A stretch of 64,000 bases of DNA from Actinoalloteichus fjordicus. GTDB taxonomy: Bacteria > Actinomycetota > Actinomycetes > Mycobacteriales > Pseudonocardiaceae. The notes under the pieces are model-generated. The model made no database searches. It saw nothing but the letters and a program-made list of their open reading frames with translations, and was not told the origin of the DNA. The stretch's first letter is position 1. Every line of letters starts with the position of its first letter. The stretch covers positions 6,618,001-6,682,000 of the forward strand of contig NZ_CP016076.1 in NCBI RefSeq assembly GCF_001941625.1. The letters are read 5' to 3'. Of this stretch, positions 35,631 to 46,532 are shown one piece after another. Made by a program: the position numbers and the translations under genes.

Positions 35631-36848
35631 TCAGCCCTCGCGATAGAACGGATCGGCGATGGTCTGCTCGCGGGTGGCCTCGTCGTAGGTCAGGACCTCC
35701 CGGCCGTCGACGAACACCCGCAGCGCCCGACTCATCACGTCCAGCGGGTCACCGGACCACAGCACGACGTCGCCGTCCAGACCGGGTGTCAGCGAGCCGA
35801 CCCGGTCGTCCAGGCCGAGGATGCGCGCCGGGTTGACCGTGAGCGAGCGCAGCGCTGCCGCCGGATCGAGCCCCTCCTTGACCGCCAACGTCGCCTGGTG
35901 CACGAGGAAGTTGATCGGGATGACGGGGTGATCGGTGGTGATCGCGATCTCCACGCCCGCCCGGTCCAGGATGCCGGGGTTGCGCAGGTGCCGCTGTCGC
36001 ACCTCGACCTTGGACCGGGTGGTGAACAGCGGGCCGATGATGACCGGGATCTGCTTCTCGGCGAGCAGATCGGCCACCAGATGACCCTCGGTGCCGTGGT
36101 TGATCACCAGTCGGTAGCCGAACTCCTCGGACAGCCGGATCGCGGTGGCGATGTCGTCGGCCCGGTGCGTGTGCTGGCACCACGGCAGCTCCCGGTCCAG
36201 GACCTTGACCAGGACCTCCATCGTCGCGTCCCGTTCGAAGGGCTTGCCCTCCTGGCGGGTGTGCTCCCGCCGCTCCCGGTAGTCCTGGGCCTTCAGGAAG
36301 GCGTCCCGGATGATCGCGGCCACCCCGAGCCGAGTGGACGGCGTCTTCTTCTGCTCGCCGTAGACCCGCTTCGGGTTCTCGCCGAGCGCGCTCTTCACGC
36401 TGACCGGCTGCCGGACGAGCATCTCGTCGACGGTGCGACCCCAGTTCTTCACCGCGACGGTCTGGCCGCCGATCGGGTTGCCGGAGCCCGGCTTGATCAC
36501 CGAGGACGTGACACCGCCCTCCAACGCGTCGTGGAAGCCGATGTCGGCTGCGTTGATCGCGTCCAGCGCGCGGAAGCGGGCGCCGTTGGGGTCGGTCATC
36601 TCATTGGTGTCCTGCCCCGCCCAGCCCTCACCCTCCTCGTGCACGCCGATGTGCCCGTGCGACTCGACGAAGCCTGGCAGCACCCATTGCCCGCTCGCGT
36701 CGATCGTGCGAATGCCGGTGGGCGCGGTGACCTCGGCGGCCGAGCCCACCGCGACGATCTTCCCGGCCTGGATCAACACCGAGCCGCCCGAGATCGGATC
36801 GCGGTCGACCGGGACCACGTATCCGCCTGTGATGAGGACATCTGTCAT
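35631..36848 (-). CDS. Amidohydrolase (imidazolonepropionase-like)
   Basis: A 405-residue metal-dependent hydrolase of the amidohydrolase superfamily. The metal motif HGH appears in LPGFVESHGHIGVHEEGEGW at about 65, and later metal ligands in QHTHRADDI, INHGTEGHLVA and ITTDHPVIPINF. The C-terminus has the typical VNPARILGLDDRVGSLTPGL. Substrate unknown; the family ranges from imidazolonepropionase to prolidase-like enzymes. The ATG at 36848 is preferred over the upstream open frame. A TAGCGT box lies 8 nt before it, within the short inverted repeat TTAGC-AAC-GCTAA (36851-36863). Confidence 0.9.
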   Translation of the reverse strand: MTDVLITGGYVVPVDRDPISGGSVLIQAGKIVAVGSAAEVTAPTGIRTIDASGQWVLPGFVESHGHIGVHEEGEGWAGQDTNEMTDPNGARFRALDAINAADIGFHDALEGGVTSSVIKPGSGNPIGGQTVAVKNWGRTVDEMLVRQPVSVKSALGENPKRVYGEQKKTPSTRLGVAAIIRDAFLKAQDYRERREHTRQEGKPFERDATMEVLVKVLDRELPWCQHTHRADDIATAIRLSEEFGYRLVINHGTEGHLVADLLAEKQIPVIIGPLFTTRSKVEVRQRHLRNPGILDRAGVEIAITTDHPVIPINFLVHQATLAVKEGLDPAAALRSLTVNPARILGLDDRVGSLTPGLDGDVVLWSGDPLDVMSRALRVFVDGREVLTYDEATREQTIADPFYREG

Positions 36849-36850
36849 GG

Positions 36851-36863
36851 TTAGCAACGCTAA
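36851..36863 (-). promoter_or_regulatory. -10 box within small inverted repeat, amidohydrolase
   Basis: TTAGC-AAC-GCTAA dyad immediately upstream of the ATG. It includes TAGCGT (minus strand, 36857-36862), a leaderless-type -10 box. The dyad may be a small operator. Confidence 0.45.
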
Positions 36864-37156
36864 TCTCTTCGGCCGATCAGAGCAACGCGGCATCGACGTC
36901 GGCGCAGGCGATCGGCGGACCTCCGGCACCGCACAAGACAGTCCGTCGAGACCGAGACGGGCGGGCAGAACACCCGCCCGTCGTCGAATCACGGTCGAAT
37001 CACACCCGCATCACCGTCGTATCGGGCTCCGCGACACAGCCACCGGCGCCCGGCCGCAGCCCGTCGAGACCCGCCAAGCGAGGCCTGCGCCGTCGAGCCG
37101 CGCGCCGGGCGTCGGCGTGCGGGTGTGACGGCGACAGGCCGCCCCCGGCACCGCGA
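36864..37156. other. Intergenic region between amidohydrolase and epimerase
   Basis: About 290 nt with one perfect hairpin (36956-36982) and no gene seen. Confidence 0.5.
36956..36982 (-). terminator. Hairpin after aldose 1-epimerase gene
   Basis: GACGGGCGGG and CCCGCCCGTC, perfect 10-bp arms with a 7-nt loop, between two minus-strand genes. Confidence 0.55.
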
Positions 37157-38083
37157 TCACACCCGCCGGATGCCCCAGCTGCCCTGCCAGGTCTCGCCGG
37201 GCTCCAGCCAGATCAGATCGACGCCCGAGTTCAACGCGTCCGGCGGACAGGTCATCGCCTCGATCGCCACCGCAGGGCCGTTCCCGCCGAGGTCCTCCGG
37301 AGTGAAGACCTGCACCCAGCTGAACACCGGCTCGGCCCACACCTGCACTCCGGAGCCGTCCGGGCCGAGCAGGCTGTGCCGGACCAGACCCGTCTCATCC
37401 GGCCGACAGTCGCCGAAGGCGGTGTCCAGCGTGACCCCGCGCAGCGGTCGGCCCGCCCGGAAGTCGAAGTCCGTCCCGTCGACCGGCTCGGCGGGCCCGG
37501 TCGGCAGCAGCCGGTCGTCGACCGGGAGGACCGTGCCTGCGGGCAGCGTCAGCGTGCAGTCCAAGGTCGGCGTGTTCCCCGGCCTCGGGAACGGATGGGA
37601 GGCGACCCCGAACGGGCTGCGGCTCCGACCGATGTTGGTCGCGCGGTGGGTGATCGTGAGTCCGTCCGCGCCGACCTCGTAAACGACGGCCACCCGCAGC
37701 GGAACCGGCCAGCCCGCCTGCACGTTGACCGTCGCGGCGAGCTCGATCCGGGCCTCCCGCCGCTCGACGACCTCCCAGGAGGTCTGCCGGAGCAGTCCGT
37801 GGATCGCGTTGTGCCGGGCTGGCTCGGTCAGGGCGAGCTGCTGCGGCTCGCCGTCGAGGGTCCACCTGCCGTCCGCGACCCGGTTCGGCCACGGCGCCAG
37901 CAACGTGCCCGCGCCGAACGGCGGCAGCTGCTGTTCGGAGAAGGAGTGCAGGTAGGCGATCCCGTCGACCTCGAATTCGCGCAGGCCTGCGCCGACCTCG
38001 GTCGCGACCGCACGAACCTCGCCGTCTCGGATCTCGTACTGCTCGCCGGTAACGGGTCGGACGGCCTGGTCAGGGGACGACAT
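37157..38083 (-). CDS. Aldose 1-epimerase family protein
   Basis: A 308-residue cytosolic protein that interconverts alpha and beta anomers of sugars. The pattern LLAPWPNRVADGRW at about 72-85, ARHNAIHGLL with the catalytic-type His, SPFGVASHPFPRPG (second His) and the late Glu in PAVAIEAMTCPPDALNSG match the galactose-mutarotase-like fold. The ATG at 38083 follows GAGGAG by 7 nt; the frame opens further upstream. The sugar kinase lies nearby on the same strand, but the genes are not coupled. Confidence 0.9.
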   Translation of the reverse strand: MSSPDQAVRPVTGEQYEIRDGEVRAVATEVGAGLREFEVDGIAYLHSFSEQQLPPFGAGTLLAPWPNRVADGRWTLDGEPQQLALTEPARHNAIHGLLRQTSWEVVERREARIELAATVNVQAGWPVPLRVAVVYEVGADGLTITHRATNIGRSRSPFGVASHPFPRPGNTPTLDCTLTLPAGTVLPVDDRLLPTGPAEPVDGTDFDFRAGRPLRGVTLDTAFGDCRPDETGLVRHSLLGPDGSGVQVWAEPVFSWVQVFTPEDLGGNGPAVAIEAMTCPPDALNSGVDLIWLEPGETWQGSWGIRRV

Positions 38084-38281
38084 CGTCGTGATCTCCTCAA
38101 GGGGAACTCTGGCCCGGCTGCGCCGGACGGGCTGTCGTGATCGAACTCTGTTGCCGATCGGCGGTCGTGCCGATCCGATGCCGCCGCACGGTGGCACGGC
38201 AGGATCGAGGGCACCGGGTTGATCCTCGGCGAGGTCGCTCCGGCCGGGGCGAACTGCGTTCGATCGGCGGAGGCAGGCGCG

Positions 38282-39667
38282 TCAGTCGGCTCGTCGCGAG
38301 CCCGCTGCCGGATCGACTGTCACCCTGCCCAGGATCATCCGGTTCACCGCCCAGAACACCAAGCCGATCACCAGCAGGATGCCTGCGATGCCGTACTCCT
38401 CCGCGGGCCTGCCGGTGAGCGGACTGGCCAGCAGGAAGCAGGTGATCGCGCCGAGCACCGGCACTGCCGTCGGGGCGCGGAAGTGTGCATGTGCCACCTC
38501 CTCGCGCCGCAGCACCAGCACCGCGATGTTCACCACGCCGAAGACCACCAGCAGCAGCAACGAGGTCGTGCCGCCCAGCAGGGCGATGTCCACCGTGCTG
38601 ACGAGCACCACGGCCACCATGCTGGTGAACAGGATCGCCACCCACGGCGTACGGCGCACCGGGAGCACCCGCCCGAACTGCCGGGGAATGATCCTCTCCT
38701 TGGACATCCCGTACAGGAGCCTGCTGGCCATCATCATGTTCATCAGCGCCGAGTTGGTGACCGCGCAGATCGCGATGGCCGAGAAGAGGATCAGCGGGAA
38801 GCCGGGAGCGCCGATCCGCACGACCTCCAGCAGCGGCCCGTCGGAGGCGGCGAGCACGTCGGTCTCGACGAGCAGCGAGGACGTCAGCGCCACCAGCACG
38901 TAGATCAGTCCGGTGATGCTCAGCCCGAGTAACAGGCCGCGCGGGAAGATCTTCGCGGGCTCGTGGCACTCCTCGGCCATGTTCACCGAGTCCTCGAAGC
39001 CGACCAGTGCGAAGAACGCCAGCGCCGTCGCGGAGGTCACCGCCAGCAACGGCCCCATCTCGGCGTTGAACTCCAGCAGCCTGCCCGGATCGCCCGCCCC
39101 GTTGAGGACCGCGCCCACGCCGATGGCGATCACGATGAGCAGCCCGAGCAGTTCGATCACGGTGAGCACGACGTTGGCGATGAGGGACTCGGCGACACCG
39201 CGGAGATTCACCAGTGCCAGGAGAACGATGAACCCGATCGCGACCACCAGCGCGGGAACCGTCACGAACTCCTGGAGGTAGTCGCCGCTGACCGCGCGGG
39301 CCGCCGAGGAGGCCGAGGTGATGCCGGAGCACATCACGGCGAAGGCGATCATGAAGGTGAAGAAGGGACTGCGAAACGCTCGGTTCGTGTACAGCGCGGC
39401 GCCTGCGGCCCTCGGGTACTTGCCGACCAGCTCGACGTAGCTGAAGGCGGTGAGGAAAGCGATGCCGAACGCGATCAGGAACGGCACCCACAGCGCGCCG
39501 CCGACCACTCCCGCGACCCGGCCGCTGATGGCGTAGATGCCGGTGCCCAGCACGTTGCCGATCACGAACAACAGCAGCAGCCGAGGGCCCATCACGCGTT
39601 TCAGCGCGGGCTCCTCCGAGGCAGGCTGCACCGGTGATCCCCCACTGGTCCCGTTCACCATGACCAT
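38282..39667 (-). CDS. APC-family amino-acid permease
   Basis: A 461-residue membrane transporter with about 12 helices, of the amino acid-polyamine-organocation superfamily. The opening helix LLLLFVIGNVLGTGIYAISG has the family GxG(I/V) break. Later markers are AFFALVGFEDSVNMAEECHE then PAKIFPRGLL, and SRLLYGMSKERIIPRQFGRV. The start is uncertain. The frame is open to 40015, but the upstream part is a shadow of the MFS gene region; the ATG at 39667 gives a short tail before helix 1. The amino acid carried is unknown. Confidence 0.9.
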   Translation of the reverse strand: MVMVNGTSGGSPVQPASEEPALKRVMGPRLLLLFVIGNVLGTGIYAISGRVAGVVGGALWVPFLIAFGIAFLTAFSYVELVGKYPRAAGAALYTNRAFRSPFFTFMIAFAVMCSGITSASSAARAVSGDYLQEFVTVPALVVAIGFIVLLALVNLRGVAESLIANVVLTVIELLGLLIVIAIGVGAVLNGAGDPGRLLEFNAEMGPLLAVTSATALAFFALVGFEDSVNMAEECHEPAKIFPRGLLLGLSITGLIYVLVALTSSLLVETDVLAASDGPLLEVVRIGAPGFPLILFSAIAICAVTNSALMNMMMASRLLYGMSKERIIPRQFGRVLPVRRTPWVAILFTSMVAVVLVSTVDIALLGGTTSLLLLVVFGVVNIAVLVLRREEVAHAHFRAPTAVPVLGAITCFLLASPLTGRPAEEYGIAGILLVIGLVFWAVNRMILGRVTVDPAAGSRRAD

Positions 39668-39821
39668 GGAGTGTGCCGCGCAGCCGACGATCCGGGTAGC
39701 GGCCGATGAGGATGGAACCCTTCTGTCGGAACGGACTGCGCCATCCAGGCCGGAACAGGTGAGCCGAACGGCCGACGAGCGGCGGACGCCGCCGCAGTCC
39801 TTCACTCGTTCAGCGCAGCGA

Positions 39822-41516
39822 TCACCTGACGGTGGCGTCGCCGCCCCGCTGCCCGTTCCGTTCTGTTTCCGCAGGCACGTCCGATTCGTGGCCGGTTGTC
39901 CTGATCTCAGGGTCAACGGCGTCGACAGCGAGGACGGTGTCCAGGGCGCCGACGGGCGCGTCGGCGGTGTCTCCTGCGCCGACACCGGTGTCGGCGGTGT
40001 CCACTGCGCCGACATCCGTATCGGTGTCCACGGCGGCTGCGCCGCCGGGCACCAGACCGGTCGACTCCGGCTCCGGACCGGCGGGCTCCGCGCGGGCCGA
40101 CTCCGATTCAGCCGCGCCCACTTGAGCCGCGCCCACTTGAGCCGCGTCCGATGGAGCCGCGTCCGATCCGGCGGCGCCCGCCCCCGCTGCGTCCTGGTCG
40201 TCGACGGGCGGCCGATATCGCCAGACCGCAGGCAGCAGCAGCGCGCCCACGATGGTCAGCACCACCACCAGCACCCCGCCGCCCGCCGTGGCGGCTGCGG
40301 TGCCCACCGACGCCCCCGCCGTGCCGTGCAGCACGTCGGCCAGGCGCGGCCCGCCCGCCACGACCACGAGGAACACGCCCTGGGTCCGCCCCCGCATGTC
40401 GTCGGTGGCGACCGTCTGCAACATCGCGCCCCGGTAGATCGTGCCCACCAGATCGGCCGCGCCGCCGAGCGCGAGGAACAGCACGGCGAGCCACAGCGAG
40501 TCAGCCAGCCCGAAGCCGATGACGGCCAGCCCCCAGCACAGCCCCGCGATCACCAGGCCCGCGCCCTGCCGTCGGATTCGCGTCACCCAGCCGGAGAAGA
40601 GACCGAACAGGAAGGCGCCGAGCGGCAGGGCGGCGTACAGCAGGCCCAATGCCGCGCCGCCGCCCGGCGGGTCGCCGAAGGTCCGCTCGGCCATCTCCGG
40701 GAACAACGCTCTGGGGAGCCCGAACACCATGGCGATCACGTCGAGGACCAGGACTGCGACCAGCACGGTGTGCACCCGCATGTAGCGCACGCCGTCGATG
40801 ACCGACCGCAGTCCCGCCCGCCTCGGCGCGGACGCCGACGGCGGCATCGCAGGCAGTCGCCACACCGCCGCCAGCGCCACCAGCAGCGAGAGCGCATCGA
40901 CCAGGTAGAGGGTGGAGAGCCCCACGAAGGGCAGCAGGATGCCCGCGAGAAGCGGGCCGACCACGGCTCCGAGCTGCGCGACGGTGGCCGTCAGCGCCTG
41001 CGCCGCCGGGAGCTGCGCGGTGGAGACCAGTCGCGCCACCGACGCCGTCCTGGCGGGCATGTTCACCGCGAAGAACGACTGCTGCAGGGCGTACAGCAGC
41101 AGGACGGTCCACACCGAGTCGGTGTTCACCGCCGCGGCGGCCCACAACAACAGCGCCGTGGTCGCGATGCCGAGGTTGGTGACGATCATCAGCTTGCGGC
41201 GGTCGACGCTGTCGGCGATCGCACCGCCCCATAAGCCGAAGACGAGCAGCGGGACGAGGCCGAACAGACCGGTCAGACCGACCCAGCCCGAGGAACCGGT
41301 GATGTCGAAGATCTGCTTGGGCACCGCCACGGCGGCGAACTGCGCGCCGACGGAGGTGACCACGGTCGACGTCCAGAGCCGCCGGAACGGGGCGACCCGC
41401 AACGGCTCGGTGTCCAGCATCAGCCTGCCGAGCCTGCCGAGCCTGCCGCGCGGCCGACGGGGCGGCGGGGAGGACGTCGATGACTCGTCGTTGTCGTCCA
41501 GCCCCGGCTCGCTCAC
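39822..41516 (-). CDS. EntS-like MFS exporter with long Ala/Asp-rich tail
   Basis: A 564-residue MFS transporter with 12 helices (about 45-430). Residues such as LFGLVPLLVFGLWGGAIADS then VDRRKLMIVTNL and RGAMLQTVATDDMRGRTQGV resemble enterobactin exporter EntS and similar multidrug carriers. From about 435 to 564 the tail is a low-complexity acidic region with repeats (SDAAPSDAA, VGAAQVGAAE, DTADTGVGAGDTADA). A GTG start at 41516 has TAGGCT 6 nt upstream (leaderless). A paralogue with a similar tail is encoded at 56416. Confidence 0.9.
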   Translation of the reverse strand: MSEPGLDDNDESSTSSPPPRRPRGRLGRLGRLMLDTEPLRVAPFRRLWTSTVVTSVGAQFAAVAVPKQIFDITGSSGWVGLTGLFGLVPLLVFGLWGGAIADSVDRRKLMIVTNLGIATTALLLWAAAAVNTDSVWTVLLLYALQQSFFAVNMPARTASVARLVSTAQLPAAQALTATVAQLGAVVGPLLAGILLPFVGLSTLYLVDALSLLVALAAVWRLPAMPPSASAPRRAGLRSVIDGVRYMRVHTVLVAVLVLDVIAMVFGLPRALFPEMAERTFGDPPGGGAALGLLYAALPLGAFLFGLFSGWVTRIRRQGAGLVIAGLCWGLAVIGFGLADSLWLAVLFLALGGAADLVGTIYRGAMLQTVATDDMRGRTQGVFLVVVAGGPRLADVLHGTAGASVGTAAATAGGGVLVVVLTIVGALLLPAVWRYRPPVDDQDAAGAGAAGSDAAPSDAAQVGAAQVGAAESESARAEPAGPEPESTGLVPGGAAAVDTDTDVGAVDTADTGVGAGDTADAPVGALDTVLAVDAVDPEIRTTGHESDVPAETERNGQRGGDATVR

Positions 41517-41920
41517 CGCCGCAGCCTAATGCCCTTAGCGACGCGAACAACTGCCCTGCCGAGGATCTCAGTCGCAGGCAGGCGGCGCGGGCGCGCGGCG
41601 CACGCCACCGGAACCGCGCCGCGAGAAGGCCCTTCGGGTCCGTCCCCGGGCGGCCCTGCGAGCGCCGCCCTTCCCGCACCACGGCCGATGTCGACGTCAC
41701 GTCCCGGTGGACGAACCTGCCGCATCGCCGGATCGACAGACCGACGCCCCCGCCGTCGGCATCGCGCCGGACCCGGCACGCCTGCCGTGCTGCGACTCGC
41801 CAGAGATCGACCGCCGCGAGGCAGCCCGACCGAGCGCGGACGGTGCCCGACGCGAGGGCCCGCAGCCGTGGTCAACAGGCTGCGGACCCGGTGGTCGTGG
41901 TGCCCGACAAGGAGCCCGGT
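41517..41920. other. Intergenic region, nothing recognised
   Basis: About 400 nt between two minus-strand genes. It holds a -10 box for the MFS gene (41523-41528) and no gene seen. Confidence 0.5.
41523..41528 (-). promoter_or_regulatory. -10 box for leaderless MFS gene
   Basis: TAGGCT on the minus strand, 6 nt before the GTG at 41516. Confidence 0.5.
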
Positions 41921-42574
41921 TCAGGGAGCGATGCGCTCCACCCGCCAGCCGTCCCTGCCCTGGCGGTAGCGGAGCCGGTCGTGCAGGCGATCGGGCCTGC
42001 CCTGCCAGAACTCGACGGTCTCCGGTCGAATCCGCCACCCGCCCCAGTGCGGCGGGACCGGCACGTTCTCGACGTCGGCGAATCGCCGCTGCACGGCCGA
42101 CAAGGCCGCATTCAGGCTGCTCCGACCGCTGACCACGGCCGACTGCGGCGAGGCCCAGGCGCCGAGCTGAGCGCCCCGTGGACGCTGCTCCCAGTACGCG
42201 GCCGTCTCCGCGCTGTCGATCTTCTCCACCTGCCCGCGCACCGTCGCCTGGCGCTGTAGAGCGATCCACGGGAAGGTCGCGGAGGCGTACCGGGTCGCGG
42301 CCAGTTCGTGGCTCTTGGCCGACGTGAAGTTGGTGAAGAACACGAGGCCCCGCTCGTCGAGCATCTTCGCGAGCACGGTCCGTGACGACGGCCTGCCCTG
42401 CGGGTCGGCGGTGGCCAGGACCATCGCGTTCGGCTCGGGAAGCCCGGCGGCCGCCGCCTCGTCCAGCCAGAGCTGCAGCTGCTCGGACCACGTCCCGGAG
42501 AGCTGCTCCTCGTTCAGCGCTCCCGCCTGGTACGCGACGCGCATGGAAGGCAGAACGACGTTCACCTCGGACAT
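41921..42574 (-). CDS. pdxH: Pyridoxamine 5'-phosphate oxidase
   Basis: Oxidises pyridoxine or pyridoxamine 5'-phosphate to PLP with FMN; cytosolic. The 217-residue protein has the FMN motifs PNAMVLATADPQGRPSSRTV at about 52-71, LVFFTNFTSAKSHELAATRY and the loop RQATVRGQVEKI, then the C-terminal RIRPETVEFWQGRPDRLHDR and YRQGRDGWRVERIAP, all hallmarks of PdxH. The ATG at 42574 follows GGGGAGTG; the frame also opens upstream at 42655. It is divergent from serC, whose product uses PLP, with MITE copy E between them. Confidence 0.95.
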   Translation of the reverse strand: MSEVNVVLPSMRVAYQAGALNEEQLSGTWSEQLQLWLDEAAAAGLPEPNAMVLATADPQGRPSSRTVLAKMLDERGLVFFTNFTSAKSHELAATRYASATFPWIALQRQATVRGQVEKIDSAETAAYWEQRPRGAQLGAWASPQSAVVSGRSSLNAALSAVQRRFADVENVPVPPHWGGWRIRPETVEFWQGRPDRLHDRLRYRQGRDGWRVERIAP

Positions 42575-44242
<1,668 letters not shown>

Positions 44243-44458
44243 ACGGGCGGCTAATCGGCATTGAACTGGCGCGATGACTACAGAGAGGGCAAGATCGGAG
44301 GTGGAGACAAGCTGCCGTGTGGGTGAAATGGCGGCACTGTAGGTAGATGAGACGGACCTCCCGGACCGGGGCGGGGCCGTGCGGCCTCGAGAATTCGGGT
44401 GTCGCACCGAGCCACTCCTGTCGTCCGAGGAGGCCTGTGGTCATCGGGGGAGGTCGTG

Positions 44459-45475
44459 ATGCGAGCGCTGCGAGTCGTCGGGCTCGACGACGACGGCAAG
44501 ACCGTCATCTGCGAAGACCCGGCGCGCGGTGAGCGCTTCTCGATCCCGGTGGACGAGCGGCTGCGTGCTGCCGCCCGGGGCGATGCCACTCACCTCGGCC
44601 AGGTGCAGGTCGAGATGGAAAGCCAGATGCGTCCGAAGGAGATCCAGGCGCGAATCCGGGCGGGGGCCTCGGTGGAGCAGGTCTCCGAGGCAGCGGGAAT
44701 TCCACCACACCGGGTGGAGCGCTTCGCGTACCCGGTGCTGTTGGAGCGCTCGCGGACGGCGGATCTGGCCCAGCGGGCACACCCGATGCGGGAGGACGGC
44801 CCGGACGTCCAGACCCTCGGCGAGGTCGTCTCGCACGCGTTCAGCCTGCGCGGGCAGGAGTACTCCGATTCGGAGTGGGACTCCTGGCGGGGCGAGGACG
44901 GCAAGTGGGTCATCTCGCTGCACTGGCACGCGGGCCGGTCCGACAACCGTGCGCACTGGGTCTTCCACCGGGGTGCACACGGTGGCACCGTGATCGCCCT
45001 GGACGAGCACGCCGCAGACCTCCTCGACCCGTCGCCGAGCAGACCGCTGCGCACGGTCCGACCGGTCACCCAGCTGGCCCGTCAGGCGTTGGACAACCCC
45101 TACGAGGACACCACGATCATCCCCGCCATCACCGACGAGGAACCCGCTGTCGAGGAGCACGTGGTGGCGGGCGATTCCGGCGGTGATCGCGAGCCGCTAC
45201 GGCCGGGCGATGGCGCCGAGACGGCGATCGACGCGACCGCCAGAGAGACGATCGTGCCGCCGCCGCTGACGGCGGGTCCCCGCCCCGGTGATCGCCGGGC
45301 TGCGGCACGGGCAGGCGGGGCAGGCGATGGCTCGGACGGGGCCGCTGCCCAGGGCACGGCGGACGCCGATCACGTCGGCGACGCGGGCAAGGCCGGTGCT
45401 CGGCGGAAGAAGAACCATCCGATCGTGCCCTCGTGGGAAGACGTGCTCCTCGGCGTCCGCTCCCAACGAGGCTGA
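44459..45475 (+). CDS. sepH: Septation protein SepH
   Basis: A 338-residue cytosolic protein that helps FtsZ ring assembly in actinobacteria. The N-terminal part (MRALRVVGLDDDGKTVICED then ERFSIPVDERLRAAARGD) is followed by a helix-turn-helix-like segment (about 55-105, RPKEIQARIRAGASVEQVSE) and a DUF3071 core. The last 80 residues are a disordered acidic linker ending in a basic C-terminal motif (RRKKNHPIVPSWEDVLLGVR), as in SepH. The ATG at 44459 follows GGGGGAGG; the frame opens upstream at 44399. A strong two-way terminator follows. Confidence 0.93.
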   Translation: MRALRVVGLDDDGKTVICEDPARGERFSIPVDERLRAAARGDATHLGQVQVEMESQMRPKEIQARIRAGASVEQVSEAAGIPPHRVERFAYPVLLERSRTADLAQRAHPMREDGPDVQTLGEVVSHAFSLRGQEYSDSEWDSWRGEDGKWVISLHWHAGRSDNRAHWVFHRGAHGGTVIALDEHAADLLDPSPSRPLRTVRPVTQLARQALDNPYEDTTIIPAITDEEPAVEEHVVAGDSGGDREPLRPGDGAETAIDATARETIVPPPLTAGPRPGDRRAAARAGGAGDGSDGAAAQGTADADHVGDAGKAGARRKKNHPIVPSWEDVLLGVRSQRG

Positions 45476-45509
45476 GGCCGGTCCGGCACTTCGACACCCG
45501 AACCGACGA

Positions 45510-45551
45510 GACGGAAGGGGCGGTCACCACTCGGTGACCGCCCCTTCCGTC
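45510..45551. terminator. Two-way 19-bp hairpin terminator
   Basis: Perfect 19-bp arms (45510-45528 and 45533-45551) around a 4-nt loop, between the convergent sepH and sunset-domain genes. This is the strongest hairpin in the window. Confidence 0.85.
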
Positions 45552-45617
45552 GTCGCCTAGGCCTCGTCGGGGTCCGTCCTGGCCGGTGCGGCCGCTCGGA
45601 TCAGGACGAGATCTGCC

Positions 45618-46523
45618 TCAGCGGACCGACGTCGATCGGCGTACGGCGCTGGACGTGAAACCCGCCTGCTCCGCGTCGGTCTCGGTCTGGAACCACACCG
45701 TCGCCTTGGTCCGGGTGAAATACGGCGAGTCGCTGGTGTGGTAGAGCTTCGACTTCTGGTTCCCCTTCACCCGGTAGTCGGGCGCGGGTGCCGTGCCGTC
45801 GGGCGACGGGCGAGCCGAGTTCCGGTACGGACCGGGCACGACCATGCGAGGGGATACCTGCTGCTCCTCCTCGGACGGCTCCGGACGGGCCGACCTCGCA
45901 GGCTCCGGTTCCTCGTCGACGGGGCCACGAGTCTGAGCAGGCACCTGAGCCGCAGCCAAGGGCTGCACGGCCTTGCTCTCCTGGGCCCCGTTGCCGTTGT
46001 GTCCTGCACCGTTCTGCCCGTCGCCCGCAGCGCCGTTCTTCTCCTGCCCGTTACTCCTCGGGTCGCCTGCGATCCCCGCCGTCTCGGGCTGCCTCCGCTC
46101 CTCGCCGGGCTCATGCCAGGCGGGCTCGCCGTCCGCCGCCGCATAGGTGAGCCGGACCGACAACGAATCCTCGAACTCGGCGTCTTCGAACTTCGTGTCC
46201 CCGAACTTCGTGTCCTTGACCTTCGGTGCTGCCGACCGAGCCTCCGTCGGCAGCACCGACCCCGGCAGGACCTCCGGGCCGGGACCGCCCGACGGTTCGA
46301 CGAATCCCTTCACCGCCCCGCCTGCCTTCGCCGCGCCGTCGCCACGCTCCGGTTCGATCGCCTGCGGCCGTGCGGCCTCGGCGACCTCGCCCACCGGGAC
46401 GGTCCGCACGGCCCGCCCGGTCTCGATCCGCCGTTGCCGCGTCACGAACAGCCAGGTCACCAACGACCCCAGCAGGAACGACAACGCGCACAACAGGAAC
46501 ACCTGCCCGAACAACCAGGCCAC
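45618..46523 (-). CDS. Membrane-anchored protein with C-terminal sunset domain
   Basis: A 301-residue protein with one N-terminal membrane helix (MAWLFGQVFLLCALSFLLGS, ending before TRQRR). A long charged, low-complexity linker (about 35-240) includes KDTKFGDTKFEDAEFEDS. The C-terminal sunset domain (about 240-290) reads DYRVKGNQKSKLYHTSDSPY, then TKATVWFQTETDAEQAGF. Such domains are usually placed at the envelope. It lies 9 nt downstream of the OmpA-like gene and is in the same operon, like the ArfA and ArfC genes of mycobacteria. The exact role is unknown. Confidence 0.83.
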   Translation of the reverse strand: MAWLFGQVFLLCALSFLLGSLVTWLFVTRQRRIETGRAVRTVPVGEVAEAARPQAIEPERGDGAAKAGGAVKGFVEPSGGPGPEVLPGSVLPTEARSAAPKVKDTKFGDTKFEDAEFEDSLSVRLTYAAADGEPAWHEPGEERRQPETAGIAGDPRSNGQEKNGAAGDGQNGAGHNGNGAQESKAVQPLAAAQVPAQTRGPVDEEPEPARSARPEPSEEEQQVSPRMVVPGPYRNSARPSPDGTAPAPDYRVKGNQKSKLYHTSDSPYFTRTKATVWFQTETDAEQAGFTSSAVRRSTSVR

Positions 46524-46532
46524 CGCTCTCTC

